From contig NZ_CP141059.1 in NCBI RefSeq assembly GCF_034661235.1, forward strand, positions 2,231,501 to 2,295,500: 64,000 bases of DNA. Direction: 5' to 3'. This document shows, in pieces, positions 1-14,722 of this stretch (the stretch's first letter is position 1; the number at the start of each line of letters is the position of its first letter). The notes below the pieces were generated by a model that was not told the DNA's origin, did not search any database, and saw only the letters and a list, made by a program, of their open reading frames with translations. The translations under genes were made by a program, and so were the position numbers. This DNA comes from Nocardioides bizhenqiangii. GTDB taxonomy: Bacteria > Actinomycetota > Actinomycetes > Propionibacteriales > Nocardioidaceae.

Positions 1-3820
<3,820 letters not shown>

Positions 3821-4011
3821 CACAAACCCCCAACACAACCAACAAACCACCGTTGGACGTGCCAGCCGGGGCGAATGCGCAAGACACAAACAACACCCCG
3901 TTATACACGGGTAGATACAACACCGACCACCGCAAACACGCGTCCACACAATCCAACCCCACCACCGGGAGACAACACCCAAACCCGGCTGGAACCCAAG
4001 GGGTTCATAAA

Positions 4012-4131
4012 GTTACGGCGGCCACAGCGACAGGGAAACACCCGGACCCATCCCGAACCCGGAAGTTAAGCCTGCCAGCGCCGATGGTACTGCAACCGAG
4101 AGGCTGTGGGAGAGTAGGACGCCGCCGGACA
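4012..4131 (+). rRNA. rrf: 5S ribosomal RNA
   Basis: About 120 nt, with the 5' strand GTTACGGCGG pairing to the 3' CCGCCGG segment (helix I), the internal CCCGGACCCATCCCGAACCCGG block and the GGGAGAGTAGGACG segment typical of 5S. It follows 23S after about 190 nt of A/C-rich spacer holding the distal arm of the 23S stem and no visible gene. Confidence 0.95.
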
Positions 4132-4140
4132 TACCATTGC

Positions 4141-4180
4141 CAACGGGCGACCAGTTATCTGGTCGCCCGTTGTGCTTTTT
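4141..4180 (+). terminator. rRNA operon terminator
   Basis: A perfect 14-bp stem (CAACGGGCGACCAG / CTGGTCGCCCGTTG) with the four-base loop TTAT is followed by TGCTTTTT. This is a textbook intrinsic terminator ten bases after 5S, and the only one in the window with a clear U-tract. Confidence 0.95.
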
Positions 4181-4250
4181 CGGCCCGCATTCCACTTTGC
4201 GGGCTCCTCACGTTCGACGCTGCTCTTCTTCGCGTACCCGCTCAGTTCGG

Positions 4251-4832
4251 TCAACGGCGCACCCGATAGCGCAGGTGCAGCACCCGGCTCCCTTGAATCA
4301 CCACGTCCGGATCCTCCAACAGGTGCTGCGCGTCGACGGAGCCGAAGTAGCGCTTGCCGGACCCGAAGACGACGGGCGCAACGTCCATGCGCACCTCGTC
4401 GACCAGACCCGCGGCAAGCACCTGGCCACCGACGTCGCCAGCGGCGACCTCGACAACGCGGTCACCCGCAAGCTCTTGCGCCTTGGCCAGGGCTGCCTCG
4501 ATGCTGTCGACGAAGTGGAACGGCGCCTCCGGGTCCCAGCCCTCGGGCGCCGGCCGATGCGTCACGACGACCGCGTGGTCGACCCCACTCGGCGGCGTCC
4601 CGTCCCAGCCGTCCGTCAGGTCGAAGACGTGGCGGCCGGCGATCGTCACCCCGATCTGGTCCCAATAGGGCCGGATGTGGTCGTAGGACGTCTGCGACAC
4701 CTTCAGTACGCCGCTGTCGTCCAGCGGCACATCACCGCTGACCAACCACTCGAACAGCGGACCGGGGTCGTCGTTCTCAGCCGCAATGAAGCCATCCATT
4801 GAGACCGACGCATTCATGACCACGTTCCCCAT
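4251..4832 (-). CDS. Dihydrofolate reductase family protein (RibD C-terminal type)
   Basis: A 193-aa protein of the DHFR/RibD C-terminal superfamily. The N-terminal NASVSMDGFIAA motif is the NADPH-fold signature seen in the small YyaP/YwjB-like reductases; GGDV-like glycines (VAAGDVGGQVL) and a C-terminal hydrophobic strand follow. The substrate is unknown; these proteins are usually annotated as general reductases and are not proven folate enzymes. The ATG is supported by a strong Shine-Dalgarno (AGAGGAGGAA, 4 nt spacing). It lies 64 bp downstream of an AraC-type regulator on the same strand, which may control it. Confidence 0.85.
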   Translation of the reverse strand: MGNVVMNASVSMDGFIAAENDDPGPLFEWLVSGDVPLDDSGVLKVSQTSYDHIRPYWDQIGVTIAGRHVFDLTDGWDGTPPSGVDHAVVVTHRPAPEGWDPEAPFHFVDSIEAALAKAQELAGDRVVEVAAGDVGGQVLAAGLVDEVRMDVAPVVFGSGKRYFGSVDAQHLLEDPDVVIQGSRVLHLRYRVRR

Positions 4833-4896
4833 GGGTTCCTCCTCTGTTTGGAGTCCCAAGTCTTGCGTGTAGGTGAGTGGTCGCTCTTGTAAGAAA

Positions 4897-5763
4897 TCAA
4901 TCGGCCGGCAGTGGCCAGCCGTCCAGCACGTGGCCGGGATGATCGCGCAGGAATCGCCGTCGGACTTCGACGTACCGGGTCGGCGTGAGCCCGGTGAACT
5001 CCCGGAACTCGTGGACGAAGTGGGCCTGGTCGGAGTATCCCGCGCGGGCGGCGACGTCGGCCCAGTCGATCGGTGCAGCGACGTCGATCGCCAACACGGT
5101 GGACGTGAAGCGGTAGCTGCGAGCCAGCCGTTTCGGCGTGACACCGATGACCGCCTTGAACCGCCTCGCCACGTAGGTGCTGCTGGCGCGGCCTGCCACG
5201 CCGAGGTCGCTGATCGGCACCGCTCCGCCGGTCGCCGCGATGGCACTGCTCGTTTGACGTACGAGGTCCAGGCCGTCGATCTCCCGCAGCCGTCGCGTCA
5301 GCTCATCTTCGAGCAGCGTCAGCATCTCGTGCGGTGCGTCCGCTGTGGTCAGCCGGTCTCGCAGCTCGGCAATCGCCGCCTGGCCCCAAATCTGCGCCAC
5401 CGTCGCCGGCCGGTCGCACAGGTCGGCCGCGGGCATCGGCAGGAACGGGGCCAGCCCCCACGGCTTGAAGTGCACGCCGACGGACCGGGTCCGGGGTGGG
5501 TAGCTGAATTCCCACGCGCGAGTGGGTGTCGTGACGACGCAGCCATCGACGTATTCCGCCGCCTCGACAGCCGTGCCGGCGCGGATGAGGAACGGCATTC
5601 CGACGTTGACGATGAGCAACGGCGCTGGCGCCGCCGGCAGAATCAGCCGGGAGTACGGCGGGGCGCCCTCCAGGTAGTACAGGTCGTCGATCAGGCCTTC
5701 CAGCGGCGGTCGCGGCACTCTGGACACATACTCCACGCCCACATCATCGCCCGCGGCCCGCAT
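4897..5763 (-). CDS. AraC-family transcriptional regulator
   Basis: 288 aa. The N-terminal ~150 residues form a cupin-like sensor resembling the DUF6597 type found in AraC regulators (HFKPWGLAPFL, CVVTTPTRAWEF). The C-terminal ~100 residues are a double helix-turn-helix: SDLGVAGRASSTYVARRFK is the first and DVAARAGYSDQAHFVHEF the second, with the GYSDQ-HF pattern typical of AraC. ATG was chosen; a GTG seven codons later (VGVEYVSRV) is an alternative, and neither has a good ribosome site. It is read toward the DHFR-like gene, so regulation of that gene or itself is the simplest guess. Confidence 0.88.
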   Translation of the reverse strand: MRAAGDDVGVEYVSRVPRPPLEGLIDDLYYLEGAPPYSRLILPAAPAPLLIVNVGMPFLIRAGTAVEAAEYVDGCVVTTPTRAWEFSYPPRTRSVGVHFKPWGLAPFLPMPAADLCDRPATVAQIWGQAAIAELRDRLTTADAPHEMLTLLEDELTRRLREIDGLDLVRQTSSAIAATGGAVPISDLGVAGRASSTYVARRFKAVIGVTPKRLARSYRFTSTVLAIDVAAPIDWADVAARAGYSDQAHFVHEFREFTGLTPTRYVEVRRRFLRDHPGHVLDGWPLPAD

Positions 5764-5914
5764 GGGATGCCGAGCCCCGCCACACCCCACTTCGTGAAGA
5801 GCCACTTCGCGTCCACAGGTCCCGCGCGGCGTCGTGATCATCCACAGGTGGGCGGGCGCGCTCGGCCCGCTTGTCGGAAGTGCTCCGTTTGCTGGTTGGC
5901 GAAGGAGGTGCCGG

Positions 5915-6289
5915 ATGAGCACGAAGAAGAAGGCCGTCAACGGCCAAGGACGAGCAAACGAGGTGCGGCTCGCGGGCACGGTGTCGGGTGAGCCCGAGCG
6001 CCGCGTGCTGCCGAGTGGCGACGAGCTGTGCGTGGTGCGCGTCGTCGTGCCGCGGGTGACAGTGCGGGCGCGGCCGGACGGTGGGCGCGGGCAGAGCGTC
6101 GACGTCCTCGACTGCTGCGCGTGGGAGGCGCGGCCTCGCCGCGCGGTCGGCGGGTGGCGCCCGGGCGACCAGGTGGAGGTGAACGGCGCGCTGCGCCGAC
6201 GCTTCTTCCGCGCCGGTGGCGTGACGGCGTCGAGAGTGGAGGTCGAGATCAGCTCGGCGCGGCTGGTTCGTCGCGCAGAGACCGGATGA
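5915..6289 (+). CDS. Single-stranded DNA-binding protein paralogue (short)
   Basis: 124-aa OB-fold protein. NEVRLAGTVSGEPERR and the later LDCCAWE and GDQVEVNGALRRR segments follow the order of bacterial SSB. It lacks the disordered linker and acidic C-terminal tip (DDDIPF type) through which the main SSB recruits partners, so it is probably an accessory paralogue, perhaps for competence or repair. A strong Shine-Dalgarno (GAAGGAGGTG) sits 4 nt before the ATG. Its 3' end overlaps the end of the convergent DUF1015 gene by 41 bp. Confidence 0.8.
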   Translation: MSTKKKAVNGQGRANEVRLAGTVSGEPERRVLPSGDELCVVRVVVPRVTVRARPDGGRGQSVDVLDCCAWEARPRRAVGGWRPGDQVEVNGALRRRFFRAGGVTASRVEVEISSARLVRRAETG

Positions 6290-7388
6290 GGACCCCGAGG
6301 CTGGGCTTGGGCTGAAACGATGTCGCCTTCTCGGGGAGCAGCCGGTCGGCCTCGGCGATGCGCTGGACGAGGTCCACCGCCGGCGCCGGCATCAGCACCG
6401 CGATGCTCGACCGGGGATGAGCGTTCGCGAGCGCGTCGTCGACCGTGTGGTGGTAACCGATGCTGGACGGCCCGTGGGGGAGCGCCGGCACCAGCTGGCG
6501 GTGCAGGAGCTCCACGGCCGCGCGATCGGGCGGTACGGCGAGGTCGACGACGACCCACTCGGTGCCGTCGGTGGCGGCGAGCGTGCTCGGTCCGAGGGCA
6601 GCCACTGCTTCGGGTTGGGAGCGGGTGGTGCACCTCATGCCCAGGCTCTCGGCCGCACTGCGGACGTCGTCAAGGGATGTGCCGGCCAGGCTGCGGTGGA
6701 TCGGCCCGAGGAAGAGCGGCGTCGCGGTCTGGTCGACCAGCATCGCCAGCCCCTGGTCGCACGGGCCGCCCGGCTCGCGCCGCTGGAGACGCAGGTAGGC
6801 GGCGTACCGGTGGTGGCCGTCGGCGATCAGCGCCCGGGTGTGGCGCAGCTCGTCAGCGACGTCGGCGAGCACCGCCGGCTCCCGGATCGCCCAGATGCGG
6901 TGCTGCTGCTCGGACCGGTCGGTGAACTGGTGGTCCGGCGCCGCCTCGAGCACGCCACCCGTGAGCTCGCGCAGCCGCGGCGTGCCGCTGTGGACGAGGA
7001 GGATCGGTGCCGGGTTGAGCCCCATCTCCGACATCCGGTCGGCGAGGTCGTCGGCCTGCGCCGGGTGGATGCCCTCGTGCGGCAGCACCGCGCGATCCTC
7101 GGCGCGGGTGGCCCGTCGCGAGACGTCAAGGGCGCCGACGAGCCCGCGGATGGTCATGCCGCCCGCGGTGTACTCGTGGAGGTAGAGCGCGGGGTCGCGG
7201 TCGCGGCGGACGAGGCCGCGCGTCTGCCACCGCACCAACCGGGCGGCCACCCCGCGGTACGGACGGGCGAACGCCCGGCCGGTCGACGGATCCCCGACCC
7301 GGTGCGGCGCGAGCATCAGACCCGGAAACGGCAGGAGCCTGAGCGGACCGGCGACGTAAGGCGGCGTCACCACCTGTCCGGAGTCCAT
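6249..7388 (-). CDS. DUF1015 family protein
   Basis: 379-aa cytoplasmic protein matching the DUF1015 family, which has no settled biochemical role. Visible family features are the internal YLHEY, the LIADGHHRYAAYLR motif near residue 190, the MLVDQ strand and the SSIGYHHTVDDAL segment. There are no membrane segments. The ATG is immediately preceded by TACGAT with 6 nt spacing, so the mRNA is probably leaderless. It is divergent from the HAD phosphatase gene (47 bp between starts). Confidence 0.85.
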   Translation of the reverse strand: MDSGQVVTPPYVAGPLRLLPFPGLMLAPHRVGDPSTGRAFARPYRGVAARLVRWQTRGLVRRDRDPALYLHEYTAGGMTIRGLVGALDVSRRATRAEDRAVLPHEGIHPAQADDLADRMSEMGLNPAPILLVHSGTPRLRELTGGVLEAAPDHQFTDRSEQQHRIWAIREPAVLADVADELRHTRALIADGHHRYAAYLRLQRREPGGPCDQGLAMLVDQTATPLFLGPIHRSLAGTSLDDVRSAAESLGMRCTTRSQPEAVAALGPSTLAATDGTEWVVVDLAVPPDRAAVELLHRQLVPALPHGPSSIGYHHTVDDALANAHPRSSIAVLMPAPAVDLVQRIAEADRLLPEKATSFQPKPSLGVLIRSLRDEPAAPS

Positions 7389-7394
7389 CAGGGC

Positions 7395-7400
7395 ATCGTA
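7395..7400 (-). promoter_or_regulatory. -10 hexamer of the DUF1015 gene
   Basis: TACGAT on the minus strand with 6 nt to the ATG places the likely transcription start at the start codon. No convincing -35 element was seen. Confidence 0.55.
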
Positions 7401-7435
7401 CGGAGGAATGCAGGAGGACCTGAGAGGCTGACCCC

Positions 7436-8449
7436 GTGTTGGCCGCATCGACCGATCCTCTGACCGTCGCCTACGACCTGGCGATGCTCGACCTCGACGG
7501 AGTCGTCTACGTCGGCCGCGACCCGGTGCCGGGCGCCGCGGAGCACCTGCGCGCGGCGCGGGCGACCGGCATGCGGTCGGCGTTCATCACCAACAACGCG
7601 GCGCGGCCGCCTGAGACGGTGGCAGCGCACCTCAGCGAGCTCGGCGTGCCGGCCGACGCGGAAGACGTCGTCACGTCGGCGCAGGCCGCCGCGCACCTGC
7701 TGCTCGAGCGCTTCGGTTCCGGAGCCCGGGTGGTGCGGCTCGGCGGCCCCGGGCTCGAGGCCGCGCTGCTGGAGGCCGGGCTGGTGCCCGTGGCGGCCGA
7801 GGACGACGCGGTCGCCGTCGTCAGCGGCTACGGGCCGGAGGTGTTGTGGCGCGACGTCATGCGGATCGGGGTGCGGGTGCGCGACGGCCTGCCGTGGCTG
7901 GCCAGCAACGCCGACCTGACCATCCCCACGGAGTTCGGCGTGGCCCCGGGACACGGTGTGCTGGTGGAGACCCTCGCGAGGTTCACCGGCGTCACGCCGG
8001 TGGTGGCGGGCAAGCCGGAGCGACCATTGCTCGACGAGACGATGCGCCGCGTGGGTGGCGAGCGGCCGCTGATGGTGGGGGACCGGCTCGACACCGACAT
8101 CGAAGGTGCCCACAACGCGGAGGTGGACTCGCTGTTGGTGATGACCGGGGTCACCGGGATCGCCGAGCTCGTGTCCGCGCGGCGTGAGCACCGTCCGACG
8201 TACCTCTCCGCGGACCTCGGCGGGCTGCTGGCCCCGCACCCGTCGCCGGTTGCGGACGGGAGCGGCTGGACCGTCGGCGACTGGCATGCGGTCGTGGAGG
8301 AGGGGCGCCTCAGCGTGGTCGGCGGAGGGTCGGTGGACGACTGGTGGCGGGCAGTCGCGGCGGCCGGCTGGGCACACCTGGACGCCACCGGGACGGTGGC
8401 CGACATCACGGCGCTGAGGATCCCTGATGCGGCCACGGTCGGGCGGTAG
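7436..8449 (+). CDS. HAD-IIA family phosphatase (glycerol 3-phosphate phosphatase type)
   Basis: 337 aa. HAD motif I is MLDLDGVVYVG near residue 20 (nucleophile Asp and acid/base Asp), motif II is FITNNAARPP, motif III is the Lys in VAGKPE, and motif IV is MVGDRLDTDIEGA. The type IIA cap lies between motifs II and III. The M. tuberculosis protein at the same position beside tlyA (Rv1692) is a glycerol 3-phosphate phosphatase, which suggests a role in glycerophospholipid turnover. The C-terminal ~80 residues are a less conserved extension. GTG start; GAGGCT lies 6 nt upstream. Confidence 0.9.
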   Translation: MLAASTDPLTVAYDLAMLDLDGVVYVGRDPVPGAAEHLRAARATGMRSAFITNNAARPPETVAAHLSELGVPADAEDVVTSAQAAAHLLLERFGSGARVVRLGGPGLEAALLEAGLVPVAAEDDAVAVVSGYGPEVLWRDVMRIGVRVRDGLPWLASNADLTIPTEFGVAPGHGVLVETLARFTGVTPVVAGKPERPLLDETMRRVGGERPLMVGDRLDTDIEGAHNAEVDSLLVMTGVTGIAELVSARREHRPTYLSADLGGLLAPHPSPVADGSGWTVGDWHAVVEEGRLSVVGGGSVDDWWRAVAAAGWAHLDATGTVADITALRIPDAATVGR

Positions 8450-8452
8450 TCT
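8447..8452 (+). promoter_or_regulatory. -10 hexamer of the 58-aa gene
   Basis: TAGTCT with 6 nt to the ATG. Its first three bases are also the stop codon of the upstream HAD gene. Confidence 0.6.
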
Positions 8453-8458
8453 CGCCGC

Positions 8459-8635
8459 ATGACCGAGGAACCTGTGGTCGCGGACAGCATTCCGGCGCCG
8501 ACCGGCATCGACTCGATCGACACCGTGCTCGACCTCGTGGCCGGCCTCGACGCCCGTCCGCTCGAGGAGCACGCGGCGGCGTTCGAGACCGCTCACCAGC
8601 AATTGCGACAGGCCTTGGACGAATCGCCGGAGTAG
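8459..8635 (+). CDS. Conserved 58-aa actinobacterial protein beside tlyA
   Basis: A short reading frame starting MTEEPVVADSIPAP and ending QALDESPE. It is acidic, predicted mostly helical (LEEHAAAFETAHQQLRQAL), with no membrane segment and no Cys. M. tuberculosis has a protein of about the same size (Rv1693) at the same place between the HAD phosphatase and tlyA, which supports it as a real gene. Function is unknown; the helix suggests a small partner protein. The start is supported by the leaderless-type -10 box. Confidence 0.82.
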   Translation: MTEEPVVADSIPAPTGIDSIDTVLDLVAGLDARPLEEHAAAFETAHQQLRQALDESPE

Positions 8636-8650
8636 TCGGGGTGTGACCTG

Positions 8651-9472
8651 ATGCCGCCGCGCCGACTCCGGCTCGACGCAGAGCTCGTCCGTCGTGGGCT
8701 GGCACCGTCCCGGGAGCGGGCCGCCCAGCTGATCGCGGACGGCAGGGTGCGCGTGTCCGGTACGACCGCGTCGAAGCCGGCGACCGGCGTCACCACGGAC
8801 GTCGCGATCGTGGTCACCGAGGGTGAGCACGGTCCGGACTTCGTGTCCCGCGGCGCGCACAAACTACTGGGCGCGCTGGCCGCGTTCGGACCAGGTGGGC
8901 TGGAGGTGACCGGGCGACGCTGCCTCGACGCCGGTGCCTCGACCGGTGGGTTCACCGACGTGCTGCTACGTGCGGGGGCGGCCGAGGTGGTCGCGGTCGA
9001 CGTCGGCTACGGCCAGCTCGACTGGTCGCTGCAACGGGATCCGCGGGTGGTCGTCCACGACCGGCAGAACGTTCGGGCGCTGACGACCGACGTCATCGGT
9101 GGGGCGGTGGACCTGGTCGTCGCCGACCTCTCCTTCATCTCGCTCGCGCTCGTGCTGGAGGCACTGCTCGGGGTGACCCGGCCGGAGGGCGACGTGGTGC
9201 TGATGGTCAAGCCCCAGTTCGAGGTGGGGAAGGACAGGGTGGGCAAGGGCGGCGTGGTCCGTGACCCGGCACTGCGCACCGAGGCAGTGCTCGGCGTCGC
9301 GGCGGCGTCGGACGAGCGGGGCTGGGGCGCCCACGGAGTGACGGTGAGCCCGCTCCCAGGGCCTTCCGGCAACGTCGAGTTCTTCCTGTGGCTACGGCGC
9401 GGGCCGGCGACCGTGACGGAGGACGAGATCGCCACGGTCGTCCACCGCGGCACCGGCTCCGACGCACCATGA
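8651..9472 (+). CDS. tlyA: TlyA family rRNA 2'-O-methyltransferase
   Basis: 273 aa. The N-terminal S4 RNA-binding domain (RLDAELVRRGLAPSRERA, residues ~5-65) precedes an RrmJ/FtsJ-type methyltransferase: SAM motif LDAGASTGGFTDVLL near residue 97, and candidate K-D-K-E catalytic residues in RGAHKL, DLSFIS, MVKPQFE and NVEFFLW. Mycobacterial TlyA methylates 16S C1409 and 23S C1920 and sets capreomycin sensitivity. The length matches the family. It stands between the 58-aa gene and nadK, as in mycobacteria. Confidence 0.95.
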   Translation: MPPRRLRLDAELVRRGLAPSRERAAQLIADGRVRVSGTTASKPATGVTTDVAIVVTEGEHGPDFVSRGAHKLLGALAAFGPGGLEVTGRRCLDAGASTGGFTDVLLRAGAAEVVAVDVGYGQLDWSLQRDPRVVVHDRQNVRALTTDVIGGAVDLVVADLSFISLALVLEALLGVTRPEGDVVLMVKPQFEVGKDRVGKGGVVRDPALRTEAVLGVAAASDERGWGAHGVTVSPLPGPSGNVEFFLWLRRGPATVTEDEIATVVHRGTGSDAP

Positions 9473-9485
9473 CGGTGGGATAGGT

Positions 9486-9491
9486 CAGACT
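9486..9491 (+). promoter_or_regulatory. -10-like hexamer of nadK
   Basis: CAGACT with exactly 6 nt to the GTG start, the same geometry as the other leaderless starts here. The first base departs from the TANNNT pattern. Confidence 0.45.
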
Positions 9492-9497
9492 GATCCC

Positions 9498-10484
9498 GTG
9501 ACGACGTCCACCGGGCCGGCCGGCTACGACACGACGACCCCTCGCCGGGTGCTCGTGCTCGCCCACACCAGGCGCAGCGACGCCCGTGACGTGGCGCGTG
9601 CGTTCGTCAAGGAGCTCAGCGCGCACGGGATCGTGGTCCGGCTGCTGCGGTCGGAGGCGGCCGACCTCGAGGTCGAGCCCACCGCCTACGACCCGGCCGT
9701 CGAGCTCACCGACTCCGAGACGGACGCCAGCCGCGGCTGCGAGCTCACTGTCGTGATCGGAGGCGACGGGAGCATCCTGCGGGCGGCCGAGGTCACCCAC
9801 AAGCGGCTGACCCCGGTGCTGGGCGTCAACCTCGGACACGTCGGCTTCCTGGCCGAGGCCGAGCACGAGGACGTGGCGGCCACCATCGAAGCGATCGTGG
9901 ACCAGCGCTACACGACCGAGGACCGGCTGACGCTCGACGTCCGGGCCTACCTCGACGGCCAGCTGGTCTACTCGACGTTCGCCGTCAACGAGGCGAGCGT
10001 CGAGAAGGCCGCACGGGAACGGATGCTGGAGGTCGTGGTCGAGATCGACGACCGGCCGCTCTCGCGGTGGGGCTGCGACGGCGTCGTGTGCGCCACGCCC
10101 ACCGGTTCCACGGCCTACAACTTCAGCGCCGGCGGCCCGATCGTCTGGCCCCAGGTCGAGGCGCTCTGCATCGTCCCGCTCAGCGCGCACGCCCTCTTCG
10201 CGCGGCCGATGGTGGTCGCGCCGTCGTCGGTGATCGCGATCGAGGTCCTGGCCGGCAACCAGGGCGCGGGTGTCCTCTGGTGCGACGGGCGACGAAACTT
10301 CGACCTGCCGCCGGGTGCCCGGATCGAGGTCAGCCGCGGACTGCGCCCGGTCCGCCTGGTGCGCCTCCACCAGGCGCCGTTCGCCGACCGGCTGGTGGCG
10401 AAGTTCGGGCTGTCGGTCGAGGGCTGGCGCGGCAGCGCGGAGCGGCGTCGCGAGCACCGCACGACAGGCGACGAGCCTCGGTGA
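9498..10484 (+). CDS. nadK: NAD kinase
   Basis: 328 aa. It phosphorylates NAD to NADP. Diagnostic motifs are GGDGSILRAAE near residue 93, LGVNLGHVGFL, the NEASVEK segment and the long glycine-rich CDGVVCATPTGSTAYN / SAGGPI region that binds the dinucleotide. It is somewhat longer than the E. coli enzyme because of N- and C-terminal tails. GTG start. The gene order tlyA-nadK-recN is standard in Actinobacteria. The 160 bp between its stop and recN shows no small gene or SOS box. Confidence 0.96.
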   Translation: MTTSTGPAGYDTTTPRRVLVLAHTRRSDARDVARAFVKELSAHGIVVRLLRSEAADLEVEPTAYDPAVELTDSETDASRGCELTVVIGGDGSILRAAEVTHKRLTPVLGVNLGHVGFLAEAEHEDVAATIEAIVDQRYTTEDRLTLDVRAYLDGQLVYSTFAVNEASVEKAARERMLEVVVEIDDRPLSRWGCDGVVCATPTGSTAYNFSAGGPIVWPQVEALCIVPLSAHALFARPMVVAPSSVIAIEVLAGNQGAGVLWCDGRRNFDLPPGARIEVSRGLRPVRLVRLHQAPFADRLVAKFGLSVEGWRGSAERRREHRTTGDEPR

Positions 10485-10644
10485 TCACCCCCGGAGGTTC
10501 GCCAACAGTCCCCGCGGCCCAGGCACGCACCTCGCTGCGTTGGCGACGCTTGGTAGACGACTCGGTATGCCGGCGCGCCGCCGCCTTGCGATGCACGCAC
10601 CTGGACCACGGCTACCGCCACCGACCCCCCGGGGGTGACCACCG

Positions 10645-12393
10645 ATGATCGAAGAGCTCCGGATCAGCTCGCTGGGCGTCATCGAGTCGTCCACCCTCGA
10701 GCTGGGTCCCGGGTTCACGGTCGTGACCGGCGAGACCGGCGCCGGGAAGACCATGGTCGTCACCGCCCTCGGGCTGCTGCTCGGCGGTCGCGCCGACAGC
10801 GGTGCCGTCCGCGCCGGCGCCCGGCAGGCCCGGGTGGAGGGCGTCGTCAGCGCCGACCGGCTCGAGGGTCTCGCGTCCGCCGTCGAGGACGCGGGCGGCG
10901 AGGTCGAGGACCACACGGTCGTGCTGGCGCGCAACGTCAGCGCCGAGGGCCGGTCGCGCGCCTACGTCGGCGGTGCCGGCGTCCCCGTGGCGACGCTGGC
11001 CGAGCTCGCCGAGCCGCTCGTCGCCGTCCACGGGCAGTCCGACCAGCACCGGCTGCTCAAGGCCAGCACCCAACGCGCCGCGCTCGACGTCTTCGCCGGT
11101 ACGGCCGCCGCCGGCCCGCTCGAGCACTACCAGCAGCTCTACGAGCGGCTGGTCGCGACCGAGCGCGAGCTGGCCGAGGTCGTGGCCACCGCCAGGGAGC
11201 GCGCCCGCGAGGCGGACCTCCTCAGGTTCGGGGTCGACGAGATCGAAGCCGTCGCACCGCGACCGGGGGAGGACCACGAGCTGGCCGCCGAGGAAGCCCG
11301 GCTCGGTCACGCCGACACCCTGCGCACGGCAGCCGAGCAGGCGCGCGAGGCGCTGTCCAGCGATCACGACGCGCCCGACGCGCTCGGCGCCGTGGCTGCT
11401 GCCCGCGGTCAGCTCGACAGCGTCCGCGAGCACGACCCCGAGGCTGGTGAGCTCGCCGACCGGGTCGCCGAGGTCACCTATCTGCTGTCCGATCTCGCCG
11501 CCGACGTGGCGTCCTACGCCTCGGGCATCGACACCGACCCGGCCCGGCTCGCGGGCGTCTCCGAGCGCCGGGCATCCCTGGTGGCGCTCACCCGCAAGTA
11601 CGGCGACAGCGTCGACGCGGTGCTCGCCTGGGCAGAGCAGGCCACCCGCCGGCTGCTCGAGCTCGACGCGACCGACGAGACCATCGAGCGGCTGGCGGCG
11701 GAGCGGGTGACCCTGAGGAGCGCGCTCGCGGAGGCAGCGGCCATCCTCACCGCCGCCCGGCGCGAGGCTGCCGAACGCCTCTCCACCGCGGTGACCGAGG
11801 AGCTGGCCCTGCTGGCGATGCCGGACGCCCGGATGGAGATCCAGGTCCGGGAGCGCGAGACCCCGGCGCCCCCGGACGCCGGCAACCCGCCGGCCGACGC
11901 GCTGCTCGTCGGTGACCACTGGGTCAGGTTCCACAGCCACGGGGTCGACGAGGTCGAGTTCCTGCTGGCCGCCAACACCGGGTCCGAGCTGCGCCCGTTG
12001 CACAAGGGCGCGTCCGGCGGTGAGCTGTCCCGCGTGATGCTGGCGGTCGAGGTCTGCCTGGCCGACACCCATCCGGTGCCGACGTTCGTCTTCGACGAGG
12101 TCGATGCCGGCGTCGGCGGGGCCGCCGCCGTCGAGATCGGCCGCCGCCTCGCCGCCCTCGCCGAGCACGCGCAGGTCCTGGTCGTCACCCACCTGCCGCA
12201 GGTGGCCGCGTTCGCCGATCGCCACGTCGTGGTCGAGAAGTCCTCCGACGGCACGGTCACCAGCTCCGGGCTCACGACCCTCGACGACGCGGGCCGCGAG
12301 CAGGAGCTGTCCCGGATGCTCGCGGGGATGGCCGGATCCGACTCCGCACTCGCCCACGCCCGCGAGCTGCTCCAGATGGCCCGATCCTCCTGA
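10645..12393 (+). CDS. recN: DNA repair protein RecN
   Basis: 582-aa SMC-like ATPase for double-strand break repair. Walker A is GETGAGKT near residue 30; a long Ala/Glu/Arg-rich coiled-coil region separates it from the ABC signature KGASGGELSRVMLA (~residue 455) and Walker B TFVFDEVDAGVGG (~residue 485). The H-loop segment VVTHLPQVAAFA follows. The length fits the family. No LexA box could be found upstream, unlike imuA' and the HNH/dnaE2 unit in this window. Confidence 0.96.
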   Translation: MIEELRISSLGVIESSTLELGPGFTVVTGETGAGKTMVVTALGLLLGGRADSGAVRAGARQARVEGVVSADRLEGLASAVEDAGGEVEDHTVVLARNVSAEGRSRAYVGGAGVPVATLAELAEPLVAVHGQSDQHRLLKASTQRAALDVFAGTAAAGPLEHYQQLYERLVATERELAEVVATARERAREADLLRFGVDEIEAVAPRPGEDHELAAEEARLGHADTLRTAAEQAREALSSDHDAPDALGAVAAARGQLDSVREHDPEAGELADRVAEVTYLLSDLAADVASYASGIDTDPARLAGVSERRASLVALTRKYGDSVDAVLAWAEQATRRLLELDATDETIERLAAERVTLRSALAEAAAILTAARREAAERLSTAVTEELALLAMPDARMEIQVRERETPAPPDAGNPPADALLVGDHWVRFHSHGVDEVEFLLAANTGSELRPLHKGASGGELSRVMLAVEVCLADTHPVPTFVFDEVDAGVGGAAAVEIGRRLAALAEHAQVLVVTHLPQVAAFADRHVVVEKSSDGTVTSSGLTTLDDAGREQELSRMLAGMAGSDSALAHARELLQMARSS

Positions 12394-12398
12394 TCTGA

Positions 12399-14718
<2,320 letters not shown>

Positions 14719-14722
<4 letters not shown>

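Noticed and set aside
10485..10644. SOS box or small gene in the nadK-recN gap
   Set aside because: No GAAC-N4-GTTC pattern; short frames there have no ribosome site and no conserved look.
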